NCBI GenBank assembly: GCA_030762175.1 | Contig: CM060841.1 | Location: forward strand, 14,989,501 to 15,053,500 | Origin: Metallyticus violacea | Lineage: Eukaryota > Arthropoda > Insecta > Mantodea > Metallyticidae | Length of the DNA stretch: 64,000 nt | Reading direction: 5' to 3' | Part shown: piece by piece, positions 49,131-61,370 of the stretch | Layout of the letters: each line of letters starts with the position of its first letter | Numbering within the stretch: the stretch's first letter is position 1 | Program-made: the position numbers and the translations under genes | Notes under the pieces: generated by a model | Database searches by the model: none | The model's input: only the letters and a program-made list of their open reading frames with translations | Told to the model about the DNA's origin: nothing

Positions 49131-50625
49131 GGTAATACAATATATTCCGCATATATTATACAGAATCTAATAGAGAATGAACGATAACAAGAATCTATTG
49201 TCTTAAAAGCTTTACCATGACAAACTTCGGCCGCGGAAGCTTACGTCATTAAGTTAACAAAGATCTAATTTCACTCATTTCTTAGATTATATATACGTTG
49301 TTTCGCTTAGAGCTATCGAGAAACAAATTGTAATTTAAATTGTAAATAATTGTTTGTTAACATACCTGTTTACGTAACTTAATGTAAAAACTCTCAAGTT
49401 TAAGAGAATTATCATGAACTTGATGTGTGCGCCTTCAGTTGTCTTGAAACATATTCTTTCATTCATGACAAATATGACACGTATAAAAGGTTTCTGTTCT
49501 GTTAACTACAGTATGCATTAAACTACTTGTGTTCCGCACTTGCTTACCATTGCGCGTCTGTTACTCTTCTGAATGCGTGGCACCAGACTAGTCCCCGCTT
49601 TAAATACAGGGAGGGGCATGTGCGCACGAGCACACACACACACGCGCGCCCTTCTTATAATTGTTGTTGTATAAACTTGGAGAGTTTAGTATATTTTTAA
49701 ACAGTGATATTACTTGTAAGCGGAACACAAGGTATATATTTTAAGACAGGCTTATTCTATTTTTCACGAATATGCGATCAGTTAATAAAAAAGTTTTTCG
49801 TCCATGAATATGCTCACGTGATATTTCACCTGTCTCGTTCCGCCAAGCTTGCTTGATACTTTAGATATATTTTCTTTGCTTTCTATTCTGTATTTCCCTT
49901 GGATTCCACGATAACAGTTGAATTTTGTTCATAGTTGGATGTAGTTGAGAGCACCGTTGATACTGATTGCTTCTCCGATATTCTACTGGAGCTCAGCCGA
50001 TTTCTGTCAACTTAACTGCTTGCTTACTGCAAGGAATTGTAGATTACAGCACCGTTGTCCGTTTAGCAGCGAGTAAAACGCTGAAGGACACATGGAAGTT
50101 CTAAATGCATTGTTGTTACTTTAAAAATTAGTGTATGTTAAAGTATTGACATATGAGCAATTTTGCACATGACTACTTCAAATTTATTAATTTGTAATAA
50201 AATTTCCGCCTGATGTGTATGAGAGGTTTGAACTATAAATGCTGACCTCATCTGATATAAGAAAGACACGCCTTACAAGCATAAATTATATTACACATTC
50301 AGGATAAAAATTTCCTTACTGACTAACGGTTTTGTCAACTCTGTTTACAAATTAAATATATTTCCGCTTAAATGTCTCTGAACGTTTATTACAAAAACAG
50401 TTTTGAAAAAGTTCCTTTAGAGGGGAGGACTTAACACTAAACATAATGTTATAAAAATCACCAATACTTAATTATTAATCAAGTTCCGAATGAAAATACT
50501 CCCTGGTCGTCAGACCTGACTTTGCGGCTACCTAAATATTTCAAATTTATGTTTATATTACACAGAATGAGCGAAAAGTCCCCAATATTCGTTATTAGGT
50601 TTCTTACTTGGACACATGTACAGAC
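49131..50625. other. Stretch without a recognised gene
   Basis: AT-rich, with a short (CA)n(CG)n tract at about 49630-49650. Nothing else recognised. Confidence 0.4.
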
Positions 50626-50626
50626 A

Positions 50627-50895
50627 CCGCCACGAGTAGTCGTTAAAGCGCGGACTCGTGAGCGGCAGGTCTGGAGTTCGAATCCCGCCAGGACCGTCCT
50701 CCCTGATTGAATTTTTTATCTAGATTTTCCTCAGTCATTAATTGCAAATGCCGGGGAAGTACCCTAAACTTAGGCCTGTGAACATTTCCTTCCTTAAAGA
50801 ATTATCCTTTCCCAATTAATCATTTCATCTCGTGTATCATCAGTGTCCACCGTCTGTGGCGTAAATAGTAAAAACGAACGTTAAACATCATTCAA
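50627..50895 (+). mobile_element. S1 SINE with a box A deletion
   Basis: The head reads ccgccacgagtagtcgttaa, lacking ggccgag. Box B is intact (gttcgaatcccgccaggacc) and the body and tail are complete (gaacgttaaacatc). Confidence 0.9.
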
Positions 50896-50934
50896 TATAT
50901 ATATATATATATAGAATGGTTTTATGGCAGTTAT

Positions 50935-50996
<62 letters not shown>

Positions 50997-50998
50997 TG
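50896..50998. repeat. (AT)n and (ATA)n microsatellites
   Basis: (AT)n at about 50896-50915, directly after the S1 tail, and about 20 ATA units at 50936-50996. They are likely grown from the SINE tail (inference). Confidence 0.93.
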
Positions 50999-51336
50999 GA
51001 ACAAACGAATAGCTCGTGTGTACTGACTGACAAACAGGGCTTCCATTTTGAGCAATATCTATAAAGGAATATGTAAACAAATGTAAGTTAAATGAAAAAA
51101 AATTATTGAGGAAAGCGACTGTTCAGTCACCTGGATTTAACCAGAACATATAAGACAATGCATATAACTTTAATCCATACCATCATAATTCATAAAAATA
51201 TAAACACATTAAGGCATATTTAATTTCCATTACTAGATTATATTTATATTCGTAGCTTGATATTTATTTTTATCAAATTAGCGATTGTTTTGAAAATTTA
51301 AAGTTTCAAATAATATTTAGTTGTTTTTTTAATTTG

Positions 51337-51616
51337 GTTTATTTACGGACGCTGTTTAACATCTCAGGTCATCAGCGTCCCATTAAATTCAGGGCGCGAA
51401 ACAGTCGATAAATTTTGCTCAGAGGCCTCTCTTTCAGGCTTGTGGTTCTTTTTGGTACCATAAATCTAGACACGGGACCCACGGCTTTATTTCCTTTCCG
51501 AAGATAGCTATACTTTCGATTTTTACGCCCGAAAAATTCCATCGATCCTGATGGGGATCGAACCCGCGATCTTGGGTTTAGGAGGCAAGTATGGTTACCA
51601 CTACATCACCAGGACT
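51337..51616 (-). mobile_element. S2 SINE, near full length
   Basis: Complement of S2 from the tail (tttacggacgctgtttaaca) through gaacccgcgatcttgggttt to ccactacatcaccaggact, covering the whole head. Confidence 0.93.
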
Positions 51617-52139
51617 GACATATTATTCAGTTATGAGTAATGCTAATACTAAGATTAATTTGAAAATTAAAGTCTATATAAAATTATTTTACATATCAGG
51701 GACTTAAAATAACGCAAATATTAAAAGTCGAACTTTAAACATTAACCTTCTTTGCAATGAATTTAATACACTTTTATATGTCGGAAAAAAAAACTGGGTT
51801 TGTTATTAATACACTTGCTTATTCTGTTAGGCCCCAATCACAATGAAAATTAAATGTAAACATGATAAAATAAGACGTAACACATTAACTTAGTAGTGTG
51901 TAGGCATTCACAATGAAAGAAGCATACGTAAGTTTTAGTCAATCAAAGATAAGAACAAGCGAAGATCAACTAACAGCTGATTGAAAATGGCTGCTTCTGA
52001 GCAGACCGCGATAGCGTTTATGCATATGCACAGTGCAGTATCTAATTTGCTTGGAGTAATATGAACAAGATAGCTTCCTTATAACGCAATTAATCTTTTG
52101 TTCATTGACGCCATTCTGTCTACAGCCTCTGATCTTCAG

Positions 52140-52400
52140 CTCTCTCCAAAATAACTTGCCCTTACACGGGGGACGGAAATCAAGTGCTACTCCTGCTGCT
52201 AGCTGCTGGAAGTCCCGAGCGACAGCGGGGAGAGCCGAACTACTGTGTGGCCGCAGTGTAAATGGAGCATGTATTATTTTTTGTTAAACATAACGTAACC
52301 TATGCGTTGTCCTATATACACTAATGCTACCCTCGGGAAAATCCCAGAAATCGGTGAACCTAGTGGTTTGTCATAAATATAAATTGATAGGGACAGTTAA
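52140..52400. repeat. Unnamed repeat, copy B
   Basis: Words such as cttacacgggggacgg, agtcccgagcgacagcg and a later ataaattgatagggacag correspond to 28585-28960. Extent uncertain. GC content is higher than in the flanks. Confidence 0.4.
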
Positions 52401-52428
52401 ATCACTGTAATAGTGTTTTTTTGATTAG

Positions 52429-52512
52429 GTTTATTTATGCACACTCTTTAACATCTCAGGTCATCAGCGTCCCATTCAATTTAGGACGTGAAACGGCCGG
52501 CAAATTTTGGTT
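52429..52512 (-). mobile_element. S2 SINE tail fragment
   Basis: Only the last 80 or so bases of S2 (ctctttaacatctcaggtca, gaaacggccggcaaatttt). Confidence 0.85.
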
Positions 52513-53829
52513 AATCTTGTAATAATATGCAGTGTGCAGTTTGCGCATATCCTATTTTCCTCGGTCGACACATGAAGCTTTCTTATTCCTTTCTTTACTT
52601 CCTCCTTACTACCTTTTGCTGCTAAATATGCATGACCGCAAAGTCAGCTTGCTTGCATATTGGTTGCAACTCATTTTATGCTACCGGAATTAAGGGTTAG
52701 CTAGCTGTTCAGCTTATGAGCTCACTAGACTCTGCTCGACTTCCTTTCCGACAAGACGCAGCAAGGAGACCTCTGCTTAAGGATAGGGTACATTTTTGGC
52801 TTTATAATTCAAAATTTTCAACTGGGGTCTTCTTCACAGTGTCTACCCAGTGACCCAAGTATAATGTATTAGCGAAAGTTTTATTTGTAATTAATGGTAG
52901 CTATTAGTTTGGCCCAAGGTACATTTTACAGAGTTTTTTTTTTTTTTTTTTGCCAAGGAATATACAATTCTAAGTCAATGTGTTTAGGGATTGTAATTTT
53001 GGCAAGTCTTTAAAGCTTTTACTTTTCTTAAAGTGGAAGATTTTGATGTACTTTGTACTTGTAATTTGCTGCGTCAGATTGCTACTTGTTTAATGAACAA
53101 AACGCTTTAAGATGTTTGGTGCGGTTTCTTGATATAAAGTTCATATTTAAATGCTTTAATAATGTTGTAAAAATTCAGAATGCCATTATAGGTGTATGTT
53201 TTCTCAATGTTTTTTCCCACATTTCCTTATCAGTCGAAATTCGAATTTGTTTTACATAGGCTATGTACGTAATTTTATTGTTCAGCAAATTACAATAAAA
53301 CATTTATTGTTGTCTTTTGGAAATTATTACTACGTTTCTGCGGTACTGTTGCCACTTTTCCATAGACACCTCCTGGGGATTTTCGCTAGCATGTTTCTAA
53401 AGAATCAACTCGCCCACATCAATACGATTTCCCTATCAAATCACATGTGACATGGTGCAGATGGAAATATAAAACAAATTAGTAAATTTATTTAGAAACT
53501 TTTAAATATTGACTGATTTACAAAGAAAAAAAAACCCATGAAAATATACATGTTCCTATTTTTTTTTCTGTTTTGAATATGGGAAGATCTATAGCACGAA
53601 ATGCACATTTATAAAGAAATATTTGTGAACATTATCTTATTGATTAAGGCACCTTATACTACAAGGAATAATATTTCAAATATACCTTTTTATATGACGT
53701 TTCTGTGGAACCACTCCTACAATTCTGAAAGCATCGCATAATCCGAACATAAATAGGTATTTCTTTAAAAAGTTTGTAAAAATATAAAAATGCCTCTTTT
53801 TGTATTAAAATATATTCTTTACTCCCACT
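52513..53829. other. Stretch without a recognised gene
   Basis: It includes a T-run at 52928-52951. The plus open frame 53196-53450 is AT-rich and unrecognised. Confidence 0.4.
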
Positions 53830-53831
53830 TA

Positions 53832-55099
53832 TGAGGGTACGTTTCCGGCCTCGCCGATAAGGATTATCACCCTCACAAAACACTTATCTGGCATCATACC
53901 TTAACTGTTAAGAAACCAATTGCAGCTGTAACCGCTCCGCTATGTTCAGTTGTTCAGATGGAGTTGCATAAAGAAGCTATGTGTAGAAGATTGTGACATG
54001 TTCAAAATGCAATATCGACCTGTTATTAAGATCTTCGTAAAAGCAGGGCTTGCTCCAAATGAAATTAAACAGCGATTGGACTGTGCATATGGAGAAGCAT
54101 CCCCTCATAATCTACCGTAAAAGAATGGGCCAAACTTTTTCGAATGGATCGAGAAAGCATTGAAGACAAAGAGCATACAGGTCGGTCCTGTGAGGTGCTC
54201 ACTCCGGAAAACATCGCTCTTGTGGAAGAATAAATTATGGAAGACCGGTGGTTCAAAGTTACAGAAATAGCAGCGAGGTTGGGCCTTTCTAAAACAACAG
54301 TCCTTTGAACTATTCATGAACATTTAAACATGAATAAGGTTAGTGGAAGATGGGAGCCTACACTTCTTTCCTCAGTCCAAAAGTAGCAACGAGTCATCTG
54401 TTGTCAGGTGCTTTTGAAGCACTGCCATGGCGACCAGAGAGAAATTCCGCAAACCATTGTTACAGGAGATGAAACTACGGTCCTCTACTATGATCTCTTG
54501 TCCAAGAGAGAATCAATGGAGTGACATAAACCTAGAGAAGCAATGCCTCTAAAGGCCAAGGTTACTCAGTCAACGAAGAAGAGCATAGCCATACTTTTAT
54601 GAGACTGAGAAGGAATACTCTTCATTGATTTCAAGGAGAGGAACACCACAGTAAAAGGGGAGTGCTATGCTGGTCTACTGCACAGACTACGTGCTTCTAC
54701 CAAAGAGGAAAGATGAGTTGTGGTGTGCCCGTTCTTCACGACAACGCGCCTATGCACACAGCTCATGTTACAAAGGAAGCTATGAAGAAATGTGACTTCA
54801 AGGAGATCGTCCAAGCACCCTACAGCCTAGATCTATCTTTCAGTGACTATTTCCTCTTCTCAAAACTCAAGAAGGATCTTCGAGGAAGGAAATTTAAGTG
54901 TGACGAAGAAGTGATGGATGCTGTTTACGCCCATTTTTCAGACAATATTTCTGACTATTTTTAGGGAGTTGAAATGTTAATTCAAAGATGTGAGAAATGT
55001 ATTGCAATAAAGGGTAACTATATTGAAAAGTGAAATATAATTTCTGTCTGTATCATACCTAGAAAATGGTTAGGCCGGAAACTTATGGACTTACCCTCG
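53832..55099 (+). mobile_element. Mariner copy 3 of family M1 (1268 bp, dead)
   Basis: TA flanks both ends. The right end is ggccggaaacttatggactt…ccctcg. The left end has lost about 9 bp inside its repeat (gagggtacgtttccggcc). The plus-strand transposase is broken by many stops, but the C-terminal frame 54662-54964 keeps VLHDNAPMHTAHVTKEA and LDLSFSDYFLFSKLKKDLRGR with two catalytic Asp. Confidence 0.92.
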
Positions 55100-55103
55100 T
55101 ACA

Positions 55104-56400
55104 TACATAAACCTTTTCGGATTACTACCCTGTCTTATATAAAAATATATCATATTAATATCACTAGCAAAAATTGGCAGTGGTTGAAATATTGATAACT
55201 TTTTAAATAAAAAGGCTTGAAAGAAGGAAAGCTATAGTGTATAAGGTGCACTGTTGTGTTGACTTACAAAGGTAGTTTACAGCAGGAAGAGTGAAACGAA
55301 AATCCGGTGACACATTCGGGTTAAGATTTCACCCTCTCTATATCTCAAGTGTCTTCCTCTAATTCCAGTTTACAACCAAACTCTAGGCAGTCATCTGTGG
55401 GACTTTGCCACAGACGCTTTATGAGGCAGTAAAATGTTATTAAGCCTGGCACACAACGCCTCGCAAATGACGAATGTGTCCCAGTTGTTCCTTATATCGG
55501 TACCGCAACTGTGGATTGCAATATTCTCTTCACTCTGTTATTTGTAGATATTCCTGTTTGCCGGAGTTATCATGATTCCAGCAACTGCTGTTCAACAAGG
55601 TAGATCTTTGTCCTTAAATCTGATAAATGAAAAATATTCTAAACTTTGAATTTCTACATATCGTTTATTTTTCACGCTTTAGACTAATGTTCTGTACAAC
55701 TTAGTGAAATAATATAATTTTGCAAAAGAAGTGTCCAATTAATTTTGGTGGGTATATGAGCAGGGAAGGAGAGGCACTTAAGTAGAAGGAAAAGCCATTT
55801 CGAAGGTCTGGAAGCCATTGCTAAATTTTTTTCTAAGGTGTAAAAATAGTGTTGCTAACTACATTATTAATAAACTCCAACAAAATACTTACACTTAGAA
55901 ACCAACATATTAGTTAAAATTTACTTTCTAGACACTTCAGCAATGGGAAGAGCGAAAGTGGAATTCGTCTGTTATTTACTCACTTTTGTTAGAATGAAAC
56001 AAAATGACCCAGATGACAAATTATTATCAAGAGATAAAATATATTGGCTTGTGAAAAAAATAGTTTTACAGATTATTCCATCTTGATTTTCTTATTTGTG
56101 TTGTTGTAATGTATTAACTATTGTAAATAATTTCATGTTTTAATTATGGTTTAAAAATGTACTAATTTTAATATTTATTTAAATGAAAGAGATAAATAGT
56201 GTAATATCGAGAACTAATACAAATGTTCTGCTCTTATTTCTTGCTTTTCGTTATCTGCTTAGTGAGAAGAGTCTATTTTTATAACTTGAACTTGTAAGAA
56301 GGTAACGTATTTTACATTTTAATTCCCATTATTAAATAGTAGTCCAATTTTGCTAAATCTGTAGGATGGAATATTAATATTATTTACTTCTTGTATTATA
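55104..56400. other. Stretch without a recognised gene
   Basis: AT-rich. No recurrent repeat or convincing frame. Confidence 0.4.
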
Positions 56401-56944
56401 TATACAGTGAGGTTATTTGAACTATGAGTCGGCAGAGCACGGTTGCGTACTGAAAGAAGCCAGTTATTGAAGTCTATATTGCACGCGCAGGTAGCAGCTT
56501 GTAGTTAGTTTGAGGGGAGCTTTACCCCTTAATACATTTTTGAGTAAGCTGTATAAAAGTGGTGTATTTATGGGGTTAATATGTCGTTTTCTCTCTTGTG
56601 TTACTCGTTGCTTCAAATCTGTATAACTTTTGTGATAATTGTTCTTTAGTTAAGTTTTGAAGAGCGGGCTTTTATGTATGTTACTTAGATGTAAACAGAT
56701 TCTTGCAGAAAAGTGATAAGGCGATTCGCAAGAAAATGTCCTGGCAGTCGTATTCCAGGTAGAGAAACCGTTGGTCTACTTGTTAAAAATTTACAATAGA
56801 TAAACTCTCTCAATGACAATAAACGTGTTCCGATGCGCCGTGTTCTTACTGAAGAAAAGTTAAATTAAATACAAGAATTTAGTACAAATTTGAGGTGTAT
56901 TATTTTTAACATCTCATATAATATGTATTAATTTTATTATAGAC

Positions 56945-57220
56945 AGGCACGAGTGGCCGAGGTCATTAAGGCGTTGACTCGTGAGCGGGAGGTCTGGGGT
57001 TCGTATCCCGACAGGAGCGTCCTCCCTAACTGAGGCTTTTCCCAGGTTTTCCTCAGTCCTATAAATGGCAAATGGCGAGGAAGTACCCTAAACTTGCCCT
57101 GGAACGTTTCCTTCCTTAAAAAAAATCCTATCCCAATGTATCATTTCATCTCATGTATCATCAGTGTCCATTGTCTGTGGGCTCCAGCAGTAAAAACGGG
57201 CGTTAAACACTATTAAAAAT
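56945..57220 (+). mobile_element. S1 SINE nested in the DNA transposon
   Basis: Complete S1, with gagtggccgaggtcattaag, gttcgtatcccgacagg, and cgggcgttaaacactattaa at the end. Confidence 0.92.
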
Positions 57221-57327
57221 ATTATTATCAGCTATAAATAGAGTATCTTTTAATGCTTTCAATAAAAATAAACATAATAAAATAAATATATCTACTAACT
57301 TTGCACGTAGCGACATTTATTTCTGTC

Positions 57328-57628
57328 GGCCCTGGCGGTGTAGTGGCTATCATACTTGCCTCCTACACCCAAGATCGCAGGTTCGAACCCGGCAAGGACC
57401 GATGGATTTTTTTTTTCGGGGCGTAAAAATCCTAAATATGGCTTCCTTCGGAAGGGAAGTAAAGCCGTGGGTCCCGTGTCGTATATTTACGGCACGAAAA
57501 AGAACCTCAAGCATGAAAGAGAGGCCTCTGAGCAAAATTTGTCGGCCGTTTCACGCTCTGAATTGAATGGGACGCTGATGATCTGAGCTGTTAAAGAGCG
57601 TCCTTAAATAAATCATTAAAAAAAAAAC
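57328..57628 (+). mobile_element. S2 SINE with an 11-bp target-site duplication
   Basis: Complete S2 with an A-tail, flanked by catttatttct at 57314-57324 and 57629-57639. The exact duplication and intact head mark it as one of the youngest insertions here. Confidence 0.95.
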
Positions 57629-57955
57629 CATTTATTTCTCTTTTTCAATTTGCGGTAGCTGCACTAACTCAAATAACCGCAATGTATATTAATTAATTTT
57701 TTATTGAAACTGTATTATTTTGCCATGTAACCATAAATGACGTTTCATCTACACTTACAATATCATATGAATCAGTAATAACTAAAGAAGGTTGAACCCT
57801 GAGCTGCACCATAGCTAACACAATATAAATTACTATAATCGCAAACAGTTGCCTTTCTACTGTAGAGATGAAATTAACATTTCAAGACTATTGGCAAGCG
57901 TATCCTAATATTTTAGATTTATGATCATTATTGTTACTAAAAGCAATAAAAACAC

Positions 57956-58008
57956 AATTGGATTGGGTTAGAATAGTCTCGCCTAATCTCGCCTAGCCCA
58001 ATCCAATT
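57956..58008. repeat. 16-bp inverted repeat with 21-nt loop
   Basis: aattggattgggttag at 57956-57971 pairs with ctagcccaatccaatt at 57993-58008, with one G-T pair. The loop contains two direct copies of tctcgccta. Confidence 0.85.
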
Positions 58009-58127
58009 TTCTTACAGGAAAATTCATCGAGAGCAGTTTGTATCTCATTACGTTTTAGGGAGGAAGGGAAAGGCAGGTAAAAATGCAGTTGGGTTCCTAA
58101 CGTCCCTAACGTTTTATTTTCGTTTGT

Positions 58128-58870
58128 TGATCTACTACGCCGCCGGCAGAACCTCCCCCCTCATCTAAGGAGTTCTAGTCCTTTAAGCCAGCTATCACAC
58201 CGGATAATTTCCCATGAGAAAATCCCACCACTGTTCACCGCTGACCACCAACCTTACCTGACCTTACTACCGCGAAATGAAATGAGAGGGACGAGGGATT
58301 ATAAAAGAATCCCTCTCCGTTACCGTGAGATGTTGTGGTGTTCAATCTTTCCACAGAGATCTGCGCATCCCGTAGGTTTTTGCATTAGGACGGCACCTAG
58401 AAGCTATTCCGACCCGCCGTTCGGCTGCAGACGTTTGCGACGCCCAGACGCGCCAAGTGAACTTAGCTTCAGAGCCGAGCGCACCTAGCTGCCAGTAATT
58501 CACTGGTGGATAGGTCCTACTAGCTTGACCTACTCACTTAAGGGGTGAGTTACCCCAGCATTAAGGTAGCCACCACCCTCCCACAACGACAGCGATTCAG
58601 GCGAACCTGCTCCCAGGGTACACGCCTTCGGCACTCCCCTGGGACACGCTGCCGTCGTGAGTACTCAATTTCCCGTGAGTTCCGGGACCACCGCCATGCC
58701 GAGTCCAACCCAATCCGGACAACTCTGTTGAGGGAGGGGCTCGTTTCAAGTCCGGCCCGGCTCCTTCTAGTACGTCAGAGGTACCACGGGCACTCAGGGT
58801 CCGCACCAGGAGCATCTGAAGAGCAACGACCGAAGTCGCGCTCCCCCCCCCCTTACGGGGATAGGTAAAT
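58128..58870. other. GC-rich island of unknown nature
   Basis: This 740-bp block is clearly richer in GC than everything around it. The open frames on each strand (for example plus 58545-58868 and minus 58815-58597) are short, Arg/Pro/Ser-rich and look like products of composition. No tRNA, rRNA or transposase motif is recognised. It adjoins an S3 fragment. It could be an unknown repeat's untranslated part, a CpG-rich promoter/first-exon region, or a diverged structural RNA. Confidence 0.35.
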
Positions 58871-58899
58871 TAGTAAAAAGTGATCATCTATCCCAGCAT

Positions 58900-59025
58900 T
58901 TATTAAAGTGACATGGGGAAACCACGAAAAAGCCCAAACTCCGGATGGCCAGCCCAAGGAATTTCAACTCAAGACCTTCCCAGAGCGGGTTCCAAGCGTT
59001 ACCGCCTAAGCCAATCCATTCGGTA
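58900..59025 (-). mobile_element. S3 tRNA-like SINE fragment
   Basis: The minus-strand head reads ggcttaggcggtaacgcttg and gagttgaaattccttgggct. The body has gggctttttcgtggtttccc. It matches 5222-5345 and 60289-60425. Confidence 0.65.
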
Positions 59026-59517
59026 TCAAAACCTATATTAGATATCTGAAACGCGTTTACTTTCATAATTTCTAAGAATTGGCTTCCTAAAGTATCAATT
59101 ACATCATTGATCGATTTACCTTTTCTAAATTTATTAGTGTTAAAATAATAAACCCGAGGTATTAATACAGTTGGTATTCGAGCTCGGTTGGCTCTATGGT
59201 AACACTTTAGGAAGTTCAAATCTGCTGCTAGTCTCTACTTCATTATCAATCTTAATTTTATATCTGCATGTGTCTGTGTTTTCTGTGTTTGTGACGACAT
59301 GAGGTGGCTGACATGTGTAAGTCCTACAAACACAGGAGGTTAAACATAACTTATTTAAATAATTTTCATTAAAATGACAATAAAGAGAAATGCCTGTAAG
59401 TTACAGAATTTGATTTAGGATCCCTTTTAAAACTTTTAAAAATAAACAATCTGTAAAACTCCGGACAGTTATGCAATAATAAATAAGTGAATGGTACTGC
59501 AACAGTAAATACAACAT
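59026..59517. other. Stretch without a recognised gene
   Basis: AT-rich, with no supported frame. The minus open frame 59219-58884 runs across the S3 repeat and is not called. Confidence 0.4.
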
Positions 59518-59779
59518 TTTTTTTTGAATGGTGTTCAACGCTGGTTTTGCTACTGAGGCACTACAGGTGGTGAACACTGATGATACATGAGATAAAATGA
59601 TATATTGCGAAAGGATTTATTTAAGGAAGGAAACGTTCCAGGCCTAAGTTTAGGGTACCTCCTCTGCATTTGCCATTTATGAGGACTGAGAAAAAACTGG
59701 AAAATACCTCAGCGGGATTCGAACCGCAGACCTCCCGCTCACGAGTCCGCGCCTTAGCGACCTCGGCCACCCGCGGTGG
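59518..59779 (-). mobile_element. S1 SINE, near full length
   Basis: Complement of S1 from gtgttcaacgctggttttg (tail) to cgcgccttagcgacctcggc (head, box A). Box B is present as gggattcgaaccgc. Confidence 0.92.
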
Positions 59780-60288
59780 CACACTTTTTAAAGTATATTA
59801 AACTTATCATTAACACAATGAGTTTTTGATTTATTTTGCAATTTTCAGCACTATGTTACCTTTTACAAAATTAAAAATAAATATTCATTTTTTTAAAACT
59901 GGCCTTAAAGTAACTTTATAACAAAAGACTGAAGTATTAACTACCCGCTTTCATTATACATGTCTTTATGAATCAGATGCCATTGCGTGGTTTTTTTTAA
60001 ATTAAATTGAATTGTTAGGAATGGAAGATATTTCGGTACTTAGGGGTTGTTCAAGAGCTGGCAGTACCTCCGGAAGGAAAGGATGAGGTGACGGAAATAT
60101 AAGGCAGTCCGAAACCAGGAGCGGTGAGTCCCTAACATCGATTTCAGGATCTAGCATCTATCAGATGCCACTTCATTACCAAGTCGTTACAAAGCACACA
60201 GCACCATCCCACCTTGCCAGGCACTTTCGATACTGTAATAGAAACAATAAATTAAACGATATGAAATAGGAGAGCGAAAATTTCTGGA

Positions 60289-60425
60289 AAGGAAATTCAT
60301 CACCTAAGCGACCAGGGAAAGCCACGAAAAACCCAAGGTCAGGATGACCGGCTTCAAGAGATATGAAGTAGGAACCTTCAGGATACGAGTCCCAAGTGTC
60401 ATCCACTCAACCAGCCCGGTCGATC
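60289..60425 (-). mobile_element. S3 tRNA-like SINE fragment
   Basis: The minus-strand head reads ggctggttgagtggatgaca. The body reads gccggtcatcctgaccttgg, then tttttcgtggctttccctgg, the best S3 body in the window. Confidence 0.7.
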
Positions 60426-60559
60426 TTACGGTTTTTCATGTGAGACGTGGGCTGTGTTTGTAACTTATATGTAATATGAATGGAATATATTAAAGTAGGA
60501 AGATGTAATTACATTTTTAGCTGTTTGCTCTGTGTGGACTTTCTTAAACAGCAACACAT

Positions 60560-61370
60560 AACGTGTCGCAATTTATAAACTGGGCGCATCTGTCAGTTTG
60601 TTACTTACCGGACCTCAAATTTAACAGACTGTCATCTGTTTGTATTGCGATTAACGATTGTCATTTGTGTGTATTGTTATCAGCTAAAACGGAGCGATGC
60701 ACGGAGGACCAACGCGTTCAATTCGGAAAGTGCGTTTTAAGTACGGCGAATGTTATGCATAGATCGTTCGGAGACTTCCAGTAATTTTTGGTAGACGAAA
60801 TGCGCCTAACGTGTCAACAGTGTAGAGACAAGTAAGCAAATTTTGAGGATACGGATACGACCGAAAACATCAAATCATCTGGACGATTTGGTGGAATGGT
60901 AGAATGGTAGCGTTGCTACGAGCCTGATGAAGTCGATTAGGCGATTCTCAACAGTTAATCATTCCGAGAAGCGATTGCAGCGATTTTTAACAAAAGACCT
61001 GCATATGCATTCTAACTAACACAAGAGTTTTAGCCGACGGCCTACTTGCAGCGTCGAACATTTGCATCTCTCGCAACTGCAATCAAAATTGGTCACTGAG
61101 ATATTGTGATTTGACTATTTTTTGTAGGGGTATGTAAAATATTGTGTTTAATCCACGAACCATCCAACTCACGGCAAAAATTAGACGTGTCATGGGAGAA
61201 ATTCAGTCGGACACTTTGCTCTAAATTCGTTGAAAATTTTGTTGACAGAGTGAAGATGTGTCAAAGAAGCCGTAGAGGACATTTGCCTGACTTTTTTGTT
61301 TCGTGTTTAATGGCAGTGTTTGTGCTTCATATTAACTTAATAATATTACCAATTTCCAAATAAATGACGA
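60560..61370 (+). pseudogene. DUF4817-type (Tc3-like) transposase relic
   Basis: Scattered plus-strand pieces keep family order. ERCTEDQRVQFGKCVLS and VMHRSFGDF come first (N-terminal helix-turn-helix), then TTENIKSSGRFGG, then SEKRLQRFLTKDLHMHSN (normally '..RRiL..DL.MhPYK'), and at the end KFVENFVDRVKMC with RRGHLPDFF (normally 'nF..Rl..C…GrHL.D.iF'). Most of the catalytic core is deleted. No terminal repeats were identified. Confidence 0.6.

Larger units (their letters stand above)
56405..57684 (+). mobile_element. Decayed Tc3-like DNA transposon carrying two SINEs
   Basis: TA-flanked ends carry 24-bp imperfect terminal inverted repeats (tatacagtgaggttatttga at 56401, complement of ctcaaataaccgcaatgtata at 57668-57688, counting TA). 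The plus strand at about 56700-56885 reads ARKCPGSRIPGRETVGLLVK and later VPMRRVLTEEKLN. These match the helix-turn-helix (DUF4817-like) N-terminus of a large insect transposase family. The catalytic part is gone. S1 (56945) and S2 (57328) SINEs are inserted in the remainder. Confidence 0.75.
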
